A stretch of 64,000 bases of DNA from Polychytrium aggregatum (taxonomy: Eukaryota; Chytridiomycota; Chytridiomycetes; Polychytriales): contig NW_026516223.1 in assembly GCF_025602895.1 (NCBI RefSeq), forward strand, positions 558,001-622,000, given 5' to 3'. Positions 11,309-22,522 of the stretch are shown in pieces. Position 1 is the first letter of the stretch, and each line of letters opens with the position of its first letter. The position numbers were made by a program, and so were the translations under genes. The notes under the pieces were generated by a model. That model was not told the origin of the DNA. It did no database searches and saw only the letters and a program-made list of their open reading frames with translations.

Positions 11309-13075
11309 ATGTTCGCCCTCGCCCGATCTTCCCTGGCCCGTCGCTGCGCTGTCAATAATGTAAATGGATACAGCGAATGCTTCTTCTCGTGCTTGTTCGC
11401 AGTGTCTTGGAAGGCCCGAGCGACGATGTGCCCATGAAGCAACGCGAGGGGAAGGGACGAAAGGATTGATGGATGAATGGGACTGTAGAATCGCGCTGGT
11501 GCCAATATCGCATATCCCGAACCTCGGGTAGTCTCTCCGATAAAGATCGAAGCCATCGGAGCCGTTCGGGATGCTGTTCCAGACCATCGGATCACCTCCG
11601 AAGGAACCTTTGGCAATCCTCGCCATCCCTACTGGCGATGCGGATGTGCACATTGCTCACCGTTCGCAATGCTGATGCTTATTTCTTGTTGTCCTTCCCA
11701 AACCCCTTCGTCCTGTCCCTCATCTCGTCTGGATCACATCATGTGCTCTCCAATGCTTATATCGGCAAACTGTGAATCAATAATCGAATCGAATCGAATC
11801 GAATCGAATCGAATCGAATCATCGACACCGTTCGACACCTGGGACCGCATCCGGTCTTGCACCGAACCTTGAACTGGCGATCGTATCCGTGGCATCGGCA
11901 CCTAGGTCCAGCGCCACGCGTTCTCCAGCGTATGTGTCTATCTAATGCTGGTTTTGCTGGCGAATCCCGAACCGACTTATCCAAACGAACGGTGATCTGC
12001 ATCGTTGCCTCGCAGTGGATCTACTCAGCTCCGATCGGGGTGCTGCCCCTTTATCCGGAGATTGATGTTAACCGTTGTTGCTCTTTGGTTTATGACTATG
12101 GCCTCGTATCTCGCTCTGGTTATGCTACCCTCGGTCCGACCTCGATATATCTTTCGTCAACCCAGTCTGCTATCTCAGCTGGCTACTTCAAGGATTACCT
12201 TGAGCGTGTCCGCGTGAATGTCAAGGAGGTCTCTGTCAGCGAGGTCAACGCCGAGCTCAAGAAGGCCGATCCTCACCACGGCGTCTCGGTTCACCTTCTT
12301 GATGTCCGGTACGCACAACCACCGCAATCGCGAGCGCTGTACTGCTTCCCAGTCGACGTTCGGGTTGACTTGAACTGCAGCATCTCCAATCGATGCGCAA
12401 TTCGCTCCTCATCATGCTACGCCTGGCCAATGCCGATGATGGCTCTTTCGTCAGCCTGCAACCGCGCCGAAATCCATGTGCTTCAACGGCATGTTGACCC
12501 TTTCACCCAATCTCTCTTGACGTCCCTGCTTTTTTCTACTTTCGCCCGACCAACACCATTGCTAGTGAGCCTTACGAGTGGAACGTCGAGCACATTCCCA
12601 ACGCCATCTACACCGGACGTGGCTGCCTGGAGAGAGACATTGTAGGTTCTTATGCCGTCACGGGCTGTGATGCAATGTTCGTTGCTGCAACTGGGCTGCA
12701 TAGATTTGCGTGATTATGTGTTGGCTTGATCTCTTTCCGGCTCAGTTTGCGAGGCTCCTCTACACCCTTCTGCTCTGCAAACTCGATCGGACGTATAAGT
12801 ATGAGCAGCTACTCACCCAGTGGGCATTGCCTCGGATCCAATATTCCGGGCTGCCGTTCATGCCGTCACAGGAGTCCATTGTCCCCGACCAGCAGGAGCC
12901 CATCGTCGTGTACTGCGCCAGTGGCAACCGATCCCTCCTGGCCGCCGAGTCTCTGCAGAACTTGGGCTACAAGAACGTTCGCAGCCTGAAGGGTGGCATC
13001 GCCGAGTGGAAGAAGGCTGGCAACCGGGTCCGCATCAACGCCTCGACCTTTGCCGACCGTGTTGAGAAGTACTAG
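11309..13075 (+). CDS. Rhodanese-like sulfurtransferase, probably mitochondrial
   Basis: Exons 11309-11359, 12166-12308, 12566-12641 and 12872-13075 join to 157 residues. The first exon encodes a short Arg/Ala/Ser-rich leader (MFALARSSLARRCAVNN), a plausible mitochondrial presequence. The remainder is one rhodanese domain: SVHLLDVR, then an EPYEW...HIPNAIY segment, and the active-site loop VVYCASGNRS with the catalytic cysteine, ending in the typical GGIAEWKKAG. Single-domain rhodaneses carry or transfer persulfide sulfur; the actual acceptor is unknown. Intron 1 is 806 bp, unusually long for this window, and holds a GAATC repeat. The exon 1 to exon 2 link depends on phase and could change if a small exon lies between them. 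Confidence 0.85.
11783..11821. repeat. (GAATC)n repeat in rhodanese intron 1
   Basis: About seven copies of a 5-bp unit inside the 806-bp first intron. Confidence 0.9.
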
Positions 13076-14130
13076 ACGGCCATCCACCTCAATCTTTCCC
13101 GCCCCTCGCTCGCTGCCTTATCCCCACGCCATCCACGCTCTAGCCAGCGTTACTTCCATCCATCGGGACCATCCCATCGCCTCCCCTTTCTCGTCTCGTT
13201 CTCCTCCCAACTCCCTGCCCTTTTTTTTTTTATTGTTGATGTTGCTGCATATCTCTGGCCAATCTTCTTGATCGGCCTAGCCTAATAGCACACACGAGAA
13301 GCTTGCCCCTCCTTCCGGGCGAGAGGATGGCCTGCGATATGGTGGAAGCTTAACAAACGCGATTACGGCCTTTGCCAGATCATCTTCCCTCGGAATGGGT
13401 ATGAGCGATAGCTGGCAGAGTCTCCAGGCCCGTGTAGCTGCATGACCCGAGCCCTCCCATGGTCTGCACAGACCTGCCCGGCTGGTCGGGGGTTTCGGTA
13501 TTGATGAGCCACGAGAAGTGTACATGTATTTTCAGTTTATGAGCGCTTTTTTTTTTTGTGTGGCAAAGGAAACAATGGGCACAGTCTTGCCGGCATAGAC
13601 ATGACCTGATCCGCTGCCTCGACACCGCTTTGCATTTGCCTTCCCACACATGCCCGTCGTCTGGCTCGTATGATTCGCGACGGGGCACGCTTGGGCTGGA
13701 TGTGTGATTGACGAGGACGCAGCTGAAAATGTCGGAGAACTGGACCCGGCCTGGGCAGCCACAGATACAGGTTGTCAGACATCGGGATACAGTTTCCGCT
13801 CGAATGGCGAATGAAGGACAAAGAGAGACACATAAATCCATAGACAAAGCATAGAGAAACGATAACGACATCGATGGAGAGCGAAAGAGTGAGCAGAGAA
13901 GAAGGCAGAGGGAGAAAGGTGAGGGTGAACCAGGCCAACGAAGATAAAGGTGGTGTCAATCAGCGACCGGGCGAGGTGGCAGGACAGCGCGGAGAATCGC
14001 ACGGATGGTTGGGGATCGATAACGCGAGGACATGTATCAATCTGGCGGATATGTACGGGCAAAGCGGGAGCAAAGCTCGATTCGGGGTGGTCGAGGGCAC
14101 AAAGCTATGCGCGTGGGAGTCATTTGAACT
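13076..14130. other. Convergent 3' region, rhodanese / membrane protein
   Basis: About 1.05 kb between convergent stop codons. A T-run lies near 13220 and another near 13550. Open frames on the minus strand show no domain. No AATAAA close to either stop was identified. Nothing else seen. Confidence 0.45.
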
Positions 14131-16112
14131 CTACTTTGGACCGCCGCTGGCATTTTCGATCCTGGCGGTGTGGACGACCTTGGCGACTTGCACCGGTTTC
14201 CGCAGGCCGCCATTGCTCGGGTTGCGGGCCAAGGGTCGCTGCTGTGGCGACTGCTGGATCTGCGGGCTGGATGGGCTTGTACCCGGAGCGGGGCGTCGCT
14301 GTTGTGCTGGGGACTGAGCTGGGGACTGTGATCCGCCCGCTGCCGTGTTGATGGGCCGCACGTTGTTGCCACCCCGATACGCGGGCGCCGGCGCCGAGTT
14401 TTGCCGAGTCGCTGGCTGTGCATTGACAACGGCACCGGGCAGCTGGCGAGGGAAGGTGCTCGAGGGCTGTGGTGCCCCGGCGCCAGCAACGAGACCCGAC
14501 CGCGACGAGCTGCTGCTGTTCGAGACCACGGAGGGCTCGCGCCGGACCGAAACGGCGTTGCGGTCCGAAAAGACATTCTCTCCGCGCGGCGAACTGGAGA
14601 GCATCGACATTTCCGTCACAGAAGCCTTGCTGGGTCCAGGGCCTTCTCGGATCGTGGACATGGGCGGCTGCTGGCGGTGCAGGGTTGGGATACGGGGGAC
14701 GGGTTCGATATCGGCATCGATGGCACGCTCTTCGTCGTCGCCTTCGTGCGTGTGCTTGCGCAGATTGCTCAGGAAGGTGTTGGTCGACATCCGGCCCTCC
14801 TTCTTGCCAAAGAGCTGTGACATGGGTCTGTTTGGGTTGGCTTCGGGGTTGTAGCGCTTGGCCGTAGGCGCCTTGGCCTGCGCGTTGGCATCGCCGGCTA
14901 TGCTGGCATAGGATCGGAAGGCGTTGTCTTCGGGGCCACGCATCCGCTCGCTATCGGGTCGCTGAACCGAGCCGCCTTGGCGTGCCGCCGGTGGCTGTGG
15001 GAAGTTGGACAAGCGCACACCGCTCTGTCGGGAGCTTTGATGGTGGGCATTGAAGGTGCTTTGCCGGCGGAAGGCGGCGGCCTTCTGGGAGAGCATCGAA
15101 ATGACCGATTTGCGGCGGTTCTTTTGGAGGTTGGTCTGTCGCGTCTTTCTGGTCAACATCCAGCCCACGACGGCGCCGACAATCACCAGGACACCGAGGC
15201 AGGCCGGCAGCACGATTGTCAGCAGAACCGAGGTGGACTGCATGCTGTTGGACGAGCCTCCGCTTTTCTGGATTGTGCTTGAGGCTGGATCGGGACGGGG
15301 ATGGGCGGCGTATGAGCGGTCATATCAAAAGCAGCGCCAGGGCCGAGAATCCGGCGACGGCAAGCTTAGCCGCCCCGATCGCGACCCTATCCAGAGTGAC
15401 TGCACCGTATGCGGCCCCTGAAAGTGGAGCTCGATGGTACTTACTGGCGCAGTACTGGATCAGCGAGTTTTGACAGTCGAGGTTGCAGAGGTAGCACACA
15501 GGACCGGAGGCTGGAAGGAAATGTGCATGAAGCCAGCAAAGAGTAAGTTCCTTGATCCAGCGATGAGGAGACCCGGCCAGCAGATGCGACCTGCTCAAGG
15601 GCGAACAGACTTCATGAAAGTCGTACTCACAGGGGGTGCATCCAACCGCGAACGAGCACGACGACGACGAGTTGGAGAACTGGATGCACGAGCTGCCATC
15701 GGCGCCGCACTGGCTGACAACGAGAGCGTTATTCGAGCCGAGGGCTGCACGGCCGGCGACCACCACAGAGTTCGAGTTTGTCGTTGTCGATTGAGAGGTT
15801 GGTTCGGATAGAAGGTATATCGCATGGTCCGGCCAGGAGGCGTTGGCATGTTGATTGGATCGATCGTGGGAGAGGGCGAATCAGCATGCGGTAGTCGTGC
15901 TAATTTGGAAGGCAGCGCCTCCAGAACCACCACACTGGCAACAGACGACGCTGGTGGATACGTACGTGACGACAGGCCGGAGCAAGCGCCCTGGGTCTGA
16001 TCTACACAGCCGGCCTGGAAGGTGTTGGCGCTGGTCAGGGGAGCCAGACAGAACTTGCAGCTCCCGTTGGCCATGCAAGTGTCTGGCGATTTTGAGGGGA
16101 TCGCCGAGCATG
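14131..16112 (-). CDS. Cysteine-rich single-pass membrane protein, unknown function (5' exon unresolved)
   Basis: Four exons are supported on the minus strand: 16112-15966, 15744-15631, 15510-15445 and 15284-14131, joining without a stop to about 493 residues. The first 125 or so residues form an ectodomain with about 13 cysteines (for example NGSCKFC, GPVCYLCNLDC). A strong hydrophobic helix follows (VLLTIVLPACLGVLVIVGAV), then a basic stop-transfer RKTR and a Ser/Pro/Arg-rich, apparently disordered cytoplasmic tail of about 330 residues. A first exon with a signal peptide is expected upstream (16113-16900), ending in phase 1, but none could be chosen with confidence. Topology resembles a surface sensor or wall-associated protein; no family was recognised. 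Confidence 0.65.
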
Positions 16113-17195
16113 CTGTGTCGAGAGAAGCATATCCAGCGTGTCAGATTCGTCGCTACGGAGAGACATGGGACCATGGGCAAGCCCATCGGGAACATGGACG
16201 AAGCAAGGAAGCAGGCCCCGACCGGGACCTGAGGCCTAAAGTCCCAACGCAACCGGATCGGCAGGCGAGCCAGTGATGGGATGCCGCGGCGCTGGATCAA
16301 GAAGAAAGACGATGGGCAGCAGACAGCGCATGGCGACGAGACCAACCTGAGGTGAGGGCGGACATGGCGACGGCTCTGCGGGGGGGTGGCCCAGGCGATT
16401 CCAAGGTTTGGAAGCTGGATGAGGGGGGAGAGGCACTTGCGCCGGCACCGGGCCAGAACAGAAGACCCAAGAGCGAACCGAAGGAGGGCCGAGGCGAGGG
16501 GCGACGGCAGACACAACGCAAACACAGCCTCAGCAAGGACCAAGTCGCTATCGACAGGCACTGTGGAGACAACAAGCTGCGACGGATTTGGACGCCTGTC
16601 CCACCACACCCACCAAGGAGAACGCGGAAACAAGGACGCGGCACAGCGCAGGGACAGCAGCCACAGCAGCCAGAACGGGGCGGCGTGGTGTTTGTGTGCG
16701 GATACAACCGAGCCGCTGCTCGCAGTGGCAATGCAGCCAGACAAGCTACCGACGCGCACAGACTCGCACAGACGCGCACAGGTCGCGACACAGTTCCTGA
16801 GGCAGGAGTCAAATTTTCTGGCAAGCGGTGTCGTCCGCGGACGTGTCAGCGTCGCACCTGCCACACGCTGCCGGTCGCATGACTGCGCGAGCGTGGGATG
16901 CGTGGCGCAGGGGACCTTGCCTGGGACACCTGGCTCAGGATCAGACCCAGGCAGCGCATGGCTCGATGCACTGCTCGATGCACTGCTCGAGGCACTGCTC
17001 GATGCACTGCTCGATTCAATGCACGGCCTGCTGCAGGCCCGCAGCTGAGACTGCCCGGAAACGGATGCAGACGGCCATTCGCATCCGCGGCGTGATTGGG
17101 TGCTGTGCTGTGCGGCAACCCCTCGACGGATGGAGGCCTGCTCTAATGCGCCCTTCCTCCATCACGTCGTCCTTCGAGCCGTATCGACTCGCGCC
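16113..17195. other. Divergent 5' region, membrane protein / CEP19-like gene
   Basis: About 1.1 kb that should contain the missing first exon of the minus-strand membrane protein and the promoter of the plus-strand CEP19-like gene. A 12-bp tandem repeat lies at 16961-17021. Long open frames here (16386-17048 plus, 15881-16864 minus) have no recognisable domain. Confidence 0.45.
16961..17021. repeat. 12-bp tandem repeat, about 5 copies
   Basis: Imperfect copies of GCTCGATGCACT (one copy reads GAGGCACT, the last diverges), 175 bp upstream of the CEP19-like start codon. Confidence 0.9.
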
Positions 17196-20100
17196 ATGGC
17201 CTCTGCATCGCCATCTCCACAGGGATCGATTCGCATCGGCTCCGGCGGAGGTTCCGTTCTTCCTCGCCGAATCGCGGTTGGGCGCGATCTGCGGCATCCA
17301 GCCCTGTTCCTCATCTACGACGATATCCGAACCAACAAGTCGCGTCTCCGGAAGATGCCGCTGCGCGATCTCAGCCAGGCCGATGTCGGTATCGACAGCA
17401 TTATCTCCAGACTCAAATCGCGGCACGCCCTCTTCCTGGGACGGGTCAAGGATACTCAGGCATGTAAAACGGAGACTCGTTCTCCCATGACTACCCCTCC
17501 CCAGCAGCCGCTCATGGTCCATCTGGCGAAGCGCCCCCCCCCCTGCCATTTCATATCACGAGGATAGTGGTAGTGAGTCCCCCCAACACATCCCTGACGG
17601 AGCCTCCTCGTCATTCAGATCGAGCGTCTCCTCAGGAAGCTGAAATCATTTCCAGAGACCCACGAACCCACCATCGAATCAGTACGCGCCAATATGAAGC
17701 TTCCTGCTCCCTTGCAGACTCAAATCCATCTCTTCAAATACGAAGATGACAGCCAGCTCTACAGCACCCCCACCGTCTTTCCGTCACAGATTCCGAATGT
17801 GCCCTCAGCCTTCGACAAGACATCGATTGGATCGCTTCCGGGACTGAAGGAGAGATCCATGCAGCCCAGCTCAAAGTCGCTGCTTCAGCCGCCGACAGCA
17901 TCTGGGGGCCTGAGCCAGCACAAAGAACTATCGGTTAAAGGCGATCGCGGTGAATACTCCGACGACGATTTCGAGTCTATCCTCTCGGATTCGCGATCCA
18001 AGACGCCAGTTTCTGATCTTGGAGAACCGCCCGAGACCAGGATAACAGTAGCAACCGAACATCTTGGCTCGTTCCCACCAGACTCGAATGACCACAGTGG
18101 CTCCGGTGGCACTCCCGCGGAGACTTACATGAGATTCGTCGATGATCATCTGGATTTGAACAAACTTGAGTATGGCATTTGTGCTAATCCTAATTGCAGT
18201 CCAGCATGCATCTGCTCGAGCACTAGCACTCGCTCGCTGAACACCACTCCGGGCACCTCCAACACTGCTTTGTGTCGCTCCATCCGACACAAAGCAACTG
18301 TTTGACACCAAACTGCCTTTGATGGAACGTCCCCCCCCCTTCAAAGTAATGACACTCTCTCACAGTACAAGGCTACCATGGATGTCGACTTCAACAAAAA
18401 CGCCATCCGTCCAGGCGACCCTGGCTTCAAGTACGAAGTCAAGGCAAGGGAATCAGCGACGAAAACCATTGCTTGCATAATGCGCTTGCGCGACGTGTGT
18501 TTGCATTCGATCGAGAGTTATAGTTCGGCTGCCGATTGATCGTTGGCTGTGCTTTTGATTGCGATTTTAACTGTGATTGTGATTGTTTTGACCAGGTGGA
18601 TTTCGGCACGCCAGAGGAAGATAACGACTGGGATTCGGACCAAGCTGACAGCGAGATAGATGGTGATACACAAAAGTCACCACAGGATATTGCCAAAGTA
18701 TGCTAATGCAGCGGAGAGGCTCTTTCAATTGATTGTGTAGTGATCCACCGCCGTCAGAAAACAGTGACTAACTTCCTGACATATGTGCCCCGTCCGCTCT
18801 GGCCGATGGGCACCTGTGCTCTGATTGCATCGTTGCCACCTTGTTTTACCTCAGCCTGCCAGTCCGGTTATAACAGGACTCGAGACAAACTCCCCAAAAC
18901 TCCAATCACTCCAGCATGACGATGGCTCTCACACAGCTCTGACCGGCATCGTGACCGCACAATTGCCGTCCAAAGTTGAAAAGTCTGGCGATCACCCAGC
19001 GTTCGCTCCGATAGTATCAGAGAAGTTTTCGACTCTGCGAGATCTACCACCTCTCACCATGCCGGCGCTTTCTGGTCGGTCCTCAAGAACCAGCGAGTTA
19101 GCCACGTCCTCAATATCCAGCTCACCAACGAGCTCGAGCTCACCGATGCATTCTGTTTCTCAGCCGCGAGACTCAGTGTTGCCGGGAAAGGCCGACAAGC
19201 CCGACGACGAGTTCTCGGCAGACCTGGACGCTGTTTTGGGCATGCTCGACGACGAGGAGCTGGACTCGCATCCCATCGGTCGATCATCCGACCTCTCTCA
19301 TACAACCTCCGAGTCATCGCACAGAGCACCCGAGCCATCGCGCCGGATACCTGAGTCGTCACAGACAGCGTCGCAGGTGCCCGGGTCTTCCGTTGAGCCG
19401 CAGCGCACTCTGACTGATCTTTCCCATCCCTCGGAAAGAGTGATTCCCTCGTTCGTGGCAGTACAGCCAGCTCCAAAAGCAATGACATCCATCCAGGCGC
19501 AGTCCGTTCAGCAGCCAGTCAAGGAGCAAGCTGGTGAACTGATCGAGGAGGATATCGACGAGGATTTTGAAAATGGCCTCGGCGGTGACGAGGACGAGGA
19601 TGAGTTCTTCAGCACCAAAGTCGAGTCCATCAAGACTCATGTATCCGAGACAACGCTTGGCTCCGTCCGCCCCGAGCACTTGCACACAAATGACCCCAGT
19701 CCAAACACCACTCTGCAAACCCTGAACATCAGCGCGTCGCCCGAGCCAGCAAAGACGACTGCCACTCCAGATTCCAGAGATGTGGTATCGCACGCCACAC
19801 TTGCCAAGGCTCCTTCGATATCACCAAAACTCGGTGAAATCCCGATGCCCTCGATGCCCTCGATGCCTGACGGAGTGTCTCTAATGTCTGCGCAGGCTGA
19901 GCGAACAACCAATCCACAGACGAAATCCCACAGTAGAGAGGGGCAAACGGGACTGGAGACCACATCAAAGCAAGGGCAAGCTGAATCCAGCAACATAAAT
20001 GACTCCATTGCGCCAGTAGAAGCGTCCCCTGCGAAGAATCCCGCAAAGCCGCTTTTGGGGGTGCTTCCATCGCTAGGTGGAGCAAAGTCTTCGCTTCTTG

Positions 20101-21209
20101 GTGCACTCCCTTCGCTCAAGCCAATATCCCTCGCATCGGCCCACAATTCAGATGCAAAAGTAGACCACGACTCGGTTGTTGGTATACACGATGAGATCGA
20201 CGAGTTGATCTCGGATTCCATCTCCGACATGCGGTACCATGATGGCAGTGACGACGACCGTGAGCGTGGCGATGGTCATCGTTCCGCTCCACAAACGAGC
20301 AGTGCTTCTGTGGATAGGAATCCCGTCGACAACGTTCCTCCCGTTGCCACATCTACCACAGCTCCCGAGGGTCGGAGCCAAGCCAAAACTGGGGCCGAGA
20401 TAGATACGTTCGTCAATGCTGCGGCATTGAAAGATTCCGGCGCCCTGAATGTTCGAGAAGAAAGAAGTGGGGCTGAGTCTGATCCAATCGATAAGCACGT
20501 CAAGGATCTTCTGCCTGTTTCTCGGCACGGGCTTCCACAAGCACTCCCTCAGGCACTTCCTCAGGCACTCCCTCACCAGCTTCCTCAGGCACTCCCTCAC
20601 CAGCTTCCTCAGCTTCGTCCCGGCAGTCTCCTGGATCCAACCAAGACCACTGGTGCCACTGAAAGCAGCATATCCGACAAATCCCATGTTCAATCCACGC
20701 TGAGCTCGCTCATTTACGATGATGACGCGAGCGTTGAGGACGACGACTTTGCCGAGGAGGACGTGGAGGATCTGCCGCTGGATGAGGGACCCACATCCAC
20801 ACCGCGCAAGGTAACATGCACCCCAGATCTGCTCGTCGCTGGCCGAGGTGCTGTCAAGGCAGCCGACAGTGGCGGTACAGACGGACAACAGCATCAGGAA
20901 GCCAATTCGAAGACGGCTCCATCCTTGCCCAAGCCCACCTTCCTCACCGCTGTCGACGAAATCCACAAGGACAGTATTCCGAAGATTGATTCACATGATC
21001 CCGCGGCTCATCGATCCGTTGCCGCTCCGGAGACTGTCTCTAGCTGGGTTGAACAACCCAAGAAGTCGCCCAAAGCCGAGCCAGAGTCAGACTACTCTGA
21101 GAACTTTGGTGCTGGCAATACTGATGACGAGAACAACAGCAATCAAAGCGACGATCTCGATTACTCAAACGATGAAATATCGTTTGGCGAGGACGAGGAT
21201 GGATTTTGA
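17196..21209 (+). CDS. CEP19: CEP19-family basal-body protein with long acidic C-terminal tail
   Basis: In animals CEP19 sits at the ciliary base and recruits the small GTPase RABL2 to start intraflagellar transport. Exons 17196-17459, 17619-18169, 18347-18443, 18596-18697 and 18855-21209 join to 1122 residues. The first half of the domain (ALFLIYDDI...RKMPLRDL...RHALFLGRV) is in exons 1-2. The second half (LDLNKLDNDTL, then a block ending FKYEVKVDF, then DNDWDSD) is in exons 2-4. They match remembered vertebrate CEP19 almost without gaps across three splice joins. Between them lies a low-complexity insert of about 150 residues. Exon 5 adds 784 residues of Ser/Asp/Glu-rich, presumably disordered tail with a QALPQALPH repeat and an acidic end. 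Vertebrate CEP19 is about 165 residues. Introns 1 and 3 use GC donors. Confidence 0.85.
20532..20612 (+). repeat. Coding repeat in CEP19-like tail
   Basis: Repeated CTCCCTCAGGCACTTCCTCAG-type blocks encode alternating QALP and HQLP units in the disordered tail. Confidence 0.85.
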
Positions 21210-21396
21210 AGGTTTCTGGGAAGGAGTTTGATTCAGACGCCATACAACACAGATTTCTCGCTCTAGCGCACGGTTTTGAGCCGCCGCTAGCCCTGTCTTC
21301 GAGTACCACATAGATCAAAAGCTGCCACAAGAGCCGCCGCATCAGCTGCGTCAAGAATTATAAGCCTCGTGTTTCTCATACTGTCGCATTTACAGA

Positions 21397-22366
21397 TTAG
21401 TTGTCGAGTTTCAGGAGCAGAATCCGTCCTATGAGTGCCAGCTCCATCAGGGTCGGAAATAACCTGGGAGCGGTGGTCAAGATCCCGAGTCCGGGAATTG
21501 TCAACCGTTTGGGACGACATGGGATGAAAACGGGTGTCAGAGATAGGACCGAGCGTAGCCTCAGCGTACGATGCCGTTCGGTTCTCGAACTGGAGAGAGT
21601 CCAGCAGCAGCGAGCCGCCATATCAAGAGGATATGCCGCGGTCGGGCAGCCAGCTCAGGCAAGCGTATACTCACATAAAAATGGCAAAAATGTACCAGTA
21701 CACCATGTAGTGCCAAGCTTCGGTGACAAAATAGGACAGAAAGACAGTGCAAAAGGTGCTCGCCAGCACATCTATATGGCCATGGCACTGGTCAGCGATC
21801 CCGCGAAGTGACTCGAGAGGCTCGCGGCTGTGAGCAAATCGGTGCAGAGAAACTCACGGACAAGGTTGGATCGCCGTCGAAACATGGTGAGTCCTGAAAA
21901 GAGCCCCCCGAGCTGGATGGCGAAACAGATCCACGACAGCACAATTGCCGTCGTCAAACTGCCAGGAGAGCCGGTCAGGGTGGAATGGTGGCAACATTGC
22001 TGGTATGAAGCACATGCGTTCGATGATGGGAAGCACTACACCCATAGTGCGAAGCAACCGAATGCACTCACGACTGGTTAAAGCTGCCATAGAGCGAGCT
22101 GTCGTTGAGCGGAAGTGCCGACAGGATATTTCCGTCCTGCCGAGAGAGCACGCGTCGAATGGACTTGAGTTGCAGTGCACAGGCGAGCCAGCGCAACCAA
22201 ATGCATGGCAGCTCAAGGGCGACACTGGGGGCGAGCGATACGAACAACGCGAGCCTCGTCGTTTCAGTCGCACCTTGGTCTGGAAGACGACGATGGAGGT
22301 CATCAGATTGGTGGCGAGTGTCAGAAATCGCGCCGGGATGATGATGTCCGATGTGGTGTATCCCAT
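21397..22366 (-). CDS. TMEM107: TMEM107, ciliary transition-zone membrane protein
   Basis: A four-helix membrane protein of the MKS module at the ciliary transition zone. Five minus-strand exons, 22366-22274, 22136-22072, 21958-21858, 21771-21675 and 21463-21397, give exactly 140 residues, the length remembered for the human protein. Landmarks in order: PARFLTLATNL (helix 1), NILSALPL (loop), LGGLFSGLTMF (helix 2), FCTVFLSYFVTEAWHYMVYW (helix 3) and FPTLMELALIG (helix 4). All phases close. Helices 2 and 3 carry the GGLFSG and WYIFAIF pieces that match the family. It is tail-to-tail with the CEP19-like gene (187 bp between stops) and head-to-head with DET1 (156 bp between starts), suggesting a compact bidirectional promoter there. 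Confidence 0.9.
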
Positions 22367-22522
22367 TTCCGCACAACCGCAGCGGGAGAGCGTTCAGGTG
22401 TCTGGGTTTCAGAGGCGGTAAAAGCCAGAGGGAACGGGGCGAAGGGGACGCACCGGGGGAGGGCAGGGCGATCCAGCAAGGCGACACCCGCAGGTCCATG
22501 GGCAGCACAGCACAAGGCGCTC

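Noticed and set aside
16236-16514. Hydrophobic leader MRCLLPIVFLL as first exon of the membrane protein
   Set aside because: Looks like a signal peptide, but no donor in the needed phase (1) exists before its stop, so it was not joined.
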